A stretch of DNA of 8,644 nucleotides from assembly GCA_030528765.1 (NCBI GenBank), contig JAUMYD010000075.1, forward strand, positions 1 to 8,644, written 5' to 3'. The position numbers and the translations under genes were made by a program. This document shows positions 5,464-8,644 of the stretch, piece by piece. The notes under the pieces were generated by a model. That model was not told the origin of the DNA. It saw nothing but the letters and a program-made list of their open reading frames with translations, and ran no database searches. Positions within the stretch are counted from its first letter, which is position 1, and every line of letters begins with the position of its first letter. This DNA comes from Bacillota bacterium (lineage in GTDB: Bacteria > Bacillota > Dehalobacteriia > UBA4068).

Positions 5464-5488
5464 AAAAATTTCTTCTGCCGCGAAGAAA
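5464..5488 (-). terminator. Intrinsic terminator of arcC
   Basis: On the minus strand, TTTCTTC (5488-5482) pairs with GAAGAAA (5475-5469) around a 6-base GCGGCA loop, followed by TTTTT (5468-5464) and ATT. It starts 11 bases after the arcC stop. The stem is AT-rich, so termination may be partial. Confidence 0.6.
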
Positions 5489-5499
5489 GCTCCCTGCTG

Positions 5500-6450
5500 C
5501 TAAGCCTGGATCACCGTGCCGGTGCGGCCCTCCAGCGCATCCAGCGCCTTATCCAGGGAGGTGATGATAGCCTTCCGGCCCGGGCCGGAATTGACAAATT
5601 TCACACCTGCGCTGACCTTCGGCAGCATGGAGCCGGGGGCGAAATGCCCTTCCTTAATATACTGCCAGGCTTCCTCCACGCTCATGCAGCTCAGCTCCTG
5701 CTGCTGGGGGGTATTGAAATGCAGGGAGACCTTTTCCACCTCCGTCAGGATCATCAGCAGGTCAGCCTCCACCTCCTCCGCCAGCAGCTCGGCAGCGAAA
5801 TCCTTATCGATGACAGCATCCACCCCCTGCAGCTCGCCCTTGTCATTGATGATGGTGGGGATGCCCCCACCGCCGCAGGCGATGAGGATGGTACTGTCCC
5901 AAAGGCGTTTGATGGTATCCCGCTCCACGATGCGCTTGGGCTCCGGAGAAGCCACCACGCGCCGCCAGCCCCGGCCGGCAGGATCCTCCTGCAGGGTATA
6001 GCCCCGCTCTGCACGGATGGCTTCGGCCTCCTCCGCAGTATAAAAGGGGCCAATGGGCTTACTGGGCTTGCGGAAGCCCGGATCCCCGGAATCCACGATC
6101 ACCTGCGTCACCAGAGAAGCCACGGGGATATAGCCCTTCCCGATCTCCTTCAGGGCTTCCTTCATAGCCAGCTGGATATGATAGCCGATATAGCCCTGGC
6201 TCATGGCGCCGCAGACATCGAAGGGCAAGGCCGGGGTGACATGGCGGGCAGTCTCCGAAGCCAGCAGAATGCGGCCCACCTGGGGCCCGTTCCCATGGAC
6301 GATCGCCATATCCCAGCCGGATTTTTCGATACGAGCCAGGTGGCGGCAGGTTTCCCGCACCACCTCATACTGCGCTTCCGCTGTAGCGGGCATACCCTTC
6401 TTCTCCAGGGCATTGCCGCCCAGCGCGATTACGATTCTGCCTTTGCTCAT
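5500..6450 (-). CDS. arcC: Carbamate kinase
   Basis: This 316-residue amino-acid-kinase-fold enzyme makes ATP from carbamoyl phosphate and ADP, normally the last step of fermentative arginine, agmatine or purine/allantoin breakdown. Motifs are complete: IVIALGGNAL (6-15), VHGNGPQVG (51-59), KPSKPIGPFY (128-137), RRVVASPEP (163-171), CGGGGIP (192-198), AVIDKDFAAELLA (212-224), ILTEVEKV (234-241) and HFAPGSMLPKV (269-279). ATG 6450 has GGGAGG 7 bases upstream. It has its own promoter (6559-6587) and terminator. No arginine deiminase, ornithine carbamoyltransferase, agmatine or urea-related gene is nearby, so its pathway cannot be read from context. Confidence 0.97.
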   Translation of the reverse strand: MSKGRIVIALGGNALEKKGMPATAEAQYEVVRETCRHLARIEKSGWDMAIVHGNGPQVGRILLASETARHVTPALPFDVCGAMSQGYIGYHIQLAMKEALKEIGKGYIPVASLVTQVIVDSGDPGFRKPSKPIGPFYTAEEAEAIRAERGYTLQEDPAGRGWRRVVASPEPKRIVERDTIKRLWDSTILIACGGGGIPTIINDKGELQGVDAVIDKDFAAELLAEEVEADLLMILTEVEKVSLHFNTPQQQELSCMSVEEAWQYIKEGHFAPGSMLPKVSAGVKFVNSGPGRKAIITSLDKALDALEGRTGTVIQA

Positions 6451-6513
6451 TCACGTTCCTCCCGGAAAATATTTATAGCCTTCGAAAGCCGCTCCCATTT
6501 GGGAAAAGCAGGA

Positions 6514-6540
6514 CCCCCGGCCGAAAAGGACGGCCAGAGG
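6514..6540 (-). promoter_or_regulatory. Stable hairpin in the arcC leader
   Basis: In minus-strand RNA, CCTCTGGCCG (6540-6531) pairs with CGGCCGGGGG (6523-6514), giving a 10-bp stem around a 7-base TCCTTTT loop. Two pairs are G-U in the minus-strand RNA but would be C-A in the opposite strand, so the structure fits the arcC transcript. It lies in the roughly 100-base leader. Only a poor T tract follows, so it is more likely a stability or control element than a terminator. Confidence 0.5.
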
Positions 6541-6558
6541 CCCAAAAATACCATCCTT

Positions 6559-6587
6559 ATTATACCAGCAGAACGGGCTGAAGTCCA
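6559..6587 (-). promoter_or_regulatory. Probable promoter for arcC
   Basis: On the minus strand, TGGACT (6587-6582) and a perfect TATAAT (6564-6559) are 17 bases apart. The -35 matches the consensus at four of six positions, so an activator may be needed. Transcription would start near 6552, leaving a leader of about 100 bases. Confidence 0.65.
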
Positions 6588-6638
6588 TGCAAAAGTCATT
6601 TTCATCTGAACTTTTTGTGTATTCCCGAATCCCATCCG

Positions 6639-6729
6639 AAAAAAAGCCAGCCCAGAGCCATGCAGCCGGGCTTGCGAAAGGGGCGTAGCCTGTCTGAAGG
6701 GGAAAGATTTTGCAGGAATGCGCCCGGCT
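6639..6729. other. Structured non-coding element with competing stems
   Basis: AGCCGGGC (6664-6671) and GCCCGGCT (6722-6729) are perfect 8-base complements enclosing 50 bases, with an inner CCTG/CAGG pairing (6689-6692 with 6712-6715). On the minus strand a second stem uses 6672-6667 with 6654-6649 (AGCCCG/TGGGCT), followed three bases later by seven T residues (6645-6639), which resembles an intrinsic terminator. The two stems share bases 6667-6671 and cannot coexist, as in riboswitch or attenuator expression platforms. I do not recognise a known riboswitch class, and no good minus-strand promoter is visible upstream of it. Confidence 0.4.
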
Positions 6730-6737
6730 CCGTCGAA

Positions 6738-6759
6738 TATAATTTTGAATATCTATAAT
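6738..6759 (+). promoter_or_regulatory. Tandem TATAAT -10 candidates for the + strand envelope genes
   Basis: TATAATT occurs at 6738-6744 and 6754-6760, 16 bases apart, in an AT-rich patch about 45-65 bases before the ATG at 6805. Neither has a good -35 at the right distance, so an alternative sigma factor or an activator is possible. Confidence 0.35.
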
Positions 6760-6804
6760 TATGTCCTGCCCTTTTTGGCGCAGCACAGTCTAAGGAGCCT
6801 TTTT

Positions 6805-7413
6805 ATGGGCCGTTTGCCAAAAATTTTCATCGCCCTGCTGCTCAGCCTGGGGCTGCTGCTCTCCCCTTTCCTGAAGCAGCCTGCAGCGGCCAGCAGCCCT
6901 GCTGATCCGCTGGTCAGCCGCTCCTGGGTGGAGCAGCGGCTGGATAGCGTCTTTCAATCGCTGGAGCAAAGGATCAGCACACTGGAGCAGAAGATCCGCG
7001 CCCTCTCCGGCCAGGGCGAGGTGGATATCACGCTTTACATCGGGAAAACACAGGCCCAGGTGAACGGGGAAAGCAAAACGCTGGATGCCGCGCCCCGCAT
7101 TGCCGGCAGCGGCTATACTCTGGTGCCCATCCGCTTCGTGGCAGAAGCCCTGCGGATCCAGGTGGAATGGATCCCGGAAACGAAGCAGATCCGCTTCTAT
7201 GATGCGGATACGGAAATGCTGCTCACCGTGGGCAGCACCGCCGCCAGCATCGACGGCCGGCCCTATACCATGGATCACCCCCCGGTGATCGACAGCGCCC
7301 ACAGCCAGGGCCGCACCCTGGTGCATGTGCGCTTCGTAGGGGAGGCTTTTGGCTGCCGGCTGGACTGGGAGCCCAGGGACGGCGCCACGGAGATCGTCCG
7401 CATCACCCGCTGA
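6805..7413 (+). CDS. Secreted protein with copper-amine-oxidase N-terminal-like domain
   Basis: This is a 202-residue exported protein. I chose ATG 6805 because AAGGAG lies 7 bases upstream and a signal peptide follows at once: GRLPK, a hydrophobic core at 7-23, and a likely cleavage after QPAAA (29). An in-frame ATG at 6718 would bury the signal and has no ribosome binding site. A short coiled coil (about 40-67, SWVEQRLDSVFQSLEQRIS onward) leads to two half-repeats. Each has the pattern V/I-x-G, then LV-x-x-RFV-x-EA and a Trp (107-122 and 172-188). This is the Cu_amine_oxidN1 fold (PF07833), common in Bacillota surface proteins and usually not an enzyme. It lacks the catalytic oxidase domain. 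A wall-associated role is inferred, supported by the LCP gene 115 bases downstream. Confidence 0.85.
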   Translation: MGRLPKIFIALLLSLGLLLSPFLKQPAAASSPADPLVSRSWVEQRLDSVFQSLEQRISTLEQKIRALSGQGEVDITLYIGKTQAQVNGESKTLDAAPRIAGSGYTLVPIRFVAEALRIQVEWIPETKQIRFYDADTEMLLTVGSTAASIDGRPYTMDHPPVIDSAHSQGRTLVHVRFVGEAFGCRLDWEPRDGATEIVRITR

Positions 7414-7452
7414 GCGAACAAAAGCTGCCGGGACTTCGTCCAAGCAGAAAGC

Positions 7453-7475
7453 AGGCCTGCAGGAAGGCCTCTTTT
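7453..7475 (+). terminator. Weak hairpin between the two envelope genes
   Basis: AGGCCT (7453-7458) and AGGCCT (7465-7470) are self-complementary and form a 6-bp GC-rich stem around a GCAGGA loop, followed by CTTTTC. It lies between the domain protein and the LCP gene. The stem and T tract are short, so it may only reduce readthrough. No separate promoter for the LCP gene is visible, which favours co-transcription. Confidence 0.4.
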
Positions 7476-7528
7476 CAGGGTGGGCACAGCCCCTCATCCT
7501 GCTAAACTTACCAAATGAGGTATTTTCT

Positions 7529-8644
7529 ATGAGCGATAAAGAATTCTGGGACAAGGATATGACCACCGTCCACGATAAGCACTCCTGGTTCGGCGCACTG
7601 AGCATCGAGCGGCGCATCATCTATTGCCTGCTGCTGCTCTTTGTTATCAGCTGGAGCTTCCTGCTGGGCTTCACCGCCATTGCCAGCCAGCAGCCGAGCT
7701 ATGATGAGATCATCAAATTCAGTGCTGCTGATTTGGAGGAGGTGGAGGAGGAAGAGCAGCAAGCCGTGGAGCTCAGCGGCAGCCGGGTGATCCTGGTGGT
7801 GGGCTGCGACAACCGCGGCAGCCACGATGTGGGCCTGACCGATACCATGATGCTGGTTTTCATGGATATGGACGATAAAACCGTGGATGTGCTCTCCCTT
7901 CCCAGAGACACCTATGTGCAGATCCCCGGCTACGGCAAAGATAAGATCAATGCGGCCTACAGCAACGGCGGCGGTATTGAGCGGGCCCGGGATACGGTGG
8001 AGCACCTGACCGGTATTTCCATCGACAACTATGTGATCGTGGATTTCCAGGGCTTTGTGGAATGCATCGATGCCATAGGCGGCGTGGAGCTGGAAGTGGA
8101 CGAGCGCATGTATAAGCCCTCTGAAAATATCGATCTGCAGCCCGGCCCCACTACCCTCACAGGGGAGCAGGCCCTGGGCTTCGTCCGCTACCGTGGCTAT
8201 ATCAATGGCGATCTGGGCCGCATCGAGCATCAGCAGTATTTCATTGAGCGCCTGGCAGACCAGATGCTCACCCTGGACAATCTGGCAAAGGTGCCGGAGC
8301 TGATCGGTATTGCGCTGAAGCATATCAGCACCGATATGAAGCTCAGCGATGTGGTGGATATCGCCACCTATATGATCCAGATGGATATGACCGATCTGCG
8401 CATGCATACTGTGCCCTGCGAAGCCATGTGGATGCCCTACGGCGGCTTGTGGATCAGCTTTGTATTCGTGCAGGAAGCACAGTTTATCAACCTGCTTACG
8501 GAGATCACCAATGGAGAGATCCAGTTCAGCCCTAACATCGTGGGGCATGACGGCCAGGCCCGCTACAGCATCCCCAGCTCCGAGCCGGAGCCTACGGAGA
8601 ACGCGCCGGAAACCATTCCCGAGGTGGGAGAACCCGTCCCCACG
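7529..8644 (+). CDS. LCP (LytR-CpsA-Psr) family wall-polymer ligase, 3' end outside window
   Basis: The frame is open from ATG 7529 to the window edge, giving 372 visible residues. GAGG lies 8 bases upstream. Members transfer undecaprenyl-linked polymers (teichoic acid, capsule or other glycopolymers) to peptidoglycan on the outer face of the membrane. A cytoplasmic N-terminus precedes one membrane segment (about 29-51), then an acidic linker (68-78, with EEVEEEE), then the LCP domain from about 86. The domain shows VGCDNRGS (91-98), TDTMMLV (104-110), SLPRDTYVQIPG (123-134), KINAAYSNGG (139-148) and FVRYRGYINGDLGRIEHQQ (218-236). R126/D127, R220, R222, D228 and R231 are present, while the usual RQQ reads HQQ. 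A tail rich in Glu, Pro and Thr starts near 349 and runs off the edge. The polymer it attaches cannot be told from this window. Confidence 0.93.
   Translation, partial: MSDKEFWDKDMTTVHDKHSWFGALSIERRIIYCLLLLFVISWSFLLGFTAIASQQPSYDEIIKFSAADLEEVEEEEQQAVELSGSRVILVVGCDNRGSHDVGLTDTMMLVFMDMDDKTVDVLSLPRDTYVQIPGYGKDKINAAYSNGGGIERARDTVEHLTGISIDNYVIVDFQGFVECIDAIGGVELEVDERMYKPSENIDLQPGPTTLTGEQALGFVRYRGYINGDLGRIEHQQYFIERLADQMLTLDNLAKVPELIGIALKHISTDMKLSDVVDIATYMIQMDMTDLRMHTVPCEAMWMPYGGLWISFVFVQEAQFINLLTEITNGEIQFSPNIVGHDGQARYSIPSSEPEPTENAPETIPEVGEPVPT

Noticed and set aside
5644..6609. + strand open frame of 321 codons opposite arcC
   Set aside because: It is antisense to a carbamate kinase with all motifs intact, and has no ribosome binding site or recognisable content.
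6451..6731. Guanidine (ykkC or mini-ykkC) riboswitch or arginine-repressor box upstream of arcC
   Set aside because: Neither the ACGR-loop hairpins of mini-ykkC nor an ARG box is visible; the structured element stays unassigned.
6451..6786. Minus-strand frame of 111 codons upstream of arcC
   Set aside because: It has no ribosome binding site, overlaps the arcC promoter and the structured element, and its translation resembles no protein.
7508..8548. Minus-strand open frame of 346 codons opposite the LCP gene
   Set aside because: The His- and Ile-rich composition is a mirror of the LCP coding sequence, which has clear family motifs on the + strand.
1..8644. CRISPR arrays, tRNA genes, insertion sequences, phage or toxin-antitoxin genes
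   Set aside because: No regularly spaced repeats, no tRNA T-arm sequence, no transposase or integrase motifs and no terminal inverted repeats were found.

Overview
The window looks like chromosomal DNA from a fairly GC-rich member of the Bacillota, probably an anaerobic Clostridia- or Negativicutes-like lineage. I base this on the run coaD / YceD (DUF177) / rpmF / plsX / acpP / rnc, a zinc-type L32, a copper-amine-oxidase-like cell-surface domain protein, an LCP wall-polymer ligase, and strong GGAGG-type ribosome binding sites. No species can be named from the sequence. There are no tRNA or rRNA genes, CRISPR arrays, insertion sequences or phage genes.

Layout. Bases 1-635 (+) hold the 3' part of an unrecognised gene that may be frameshifted near its end, closed by a perfect palindromic terminator. 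Bases 636-941 are an AT-rich intergenic stretch with short repeats and a good sigma-A promoter. That promoter drives an orphan 57-residue protein (942-1115, +) which I do not recognise. Bases 1116-1556 hold no gene, but their right half carries a series of hairpins that separate this + strand gene from the convergent minus-strand block.

The minus-strand block, read right to left, runs arcC (6450-5500), coaD (5380-4868), YceD/DUF177 (4804-4295), rpmF (4243-4052), plsX (3947-2979), acpP (2897-2664), rnc (2659-1928) and a small acidic DUF6483-like protein (1928-1557). It ends in a strong intrinsic terminator. arcC, coaD and YceD each have their own recognisable promoter, and the YceD one matches the consensus exactly with a 17-base spacer. 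A terminator-like hairpin lies between rpmF and plsX with no clear promoter after it, so the lipid/ACP/RNase genes are probably fed by readthrough. The genes combine carbamoyl-phosphate/ATP metabolism, coenzyme A synthesis (source of the ACP prosthetic group), ribosome assembly, the first step of phospholipid synthesis with its acyl carrier, and rRNA processing.

Bases 6451-6804 are a divergent regulatory region between arcC (-) and two + strand envelope genes. It contains the arcC promoter, a leader hairpin, and a structured element whose 8-bp stem and a terminator-like hairpin compete for the same bases. On the + strand follow a secreted protein with a copper-amine-oxidase-like domain (6805-7413) and an LCP (LytR-CpsA-Psr) protein that runs off the right edge (7529-8644).

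Most of the window is ordinary housekeeping. The parts that merit attention are the possible frameshift at 461-507, the orphan 57-residue gene, and the 6639-6729 structured element.
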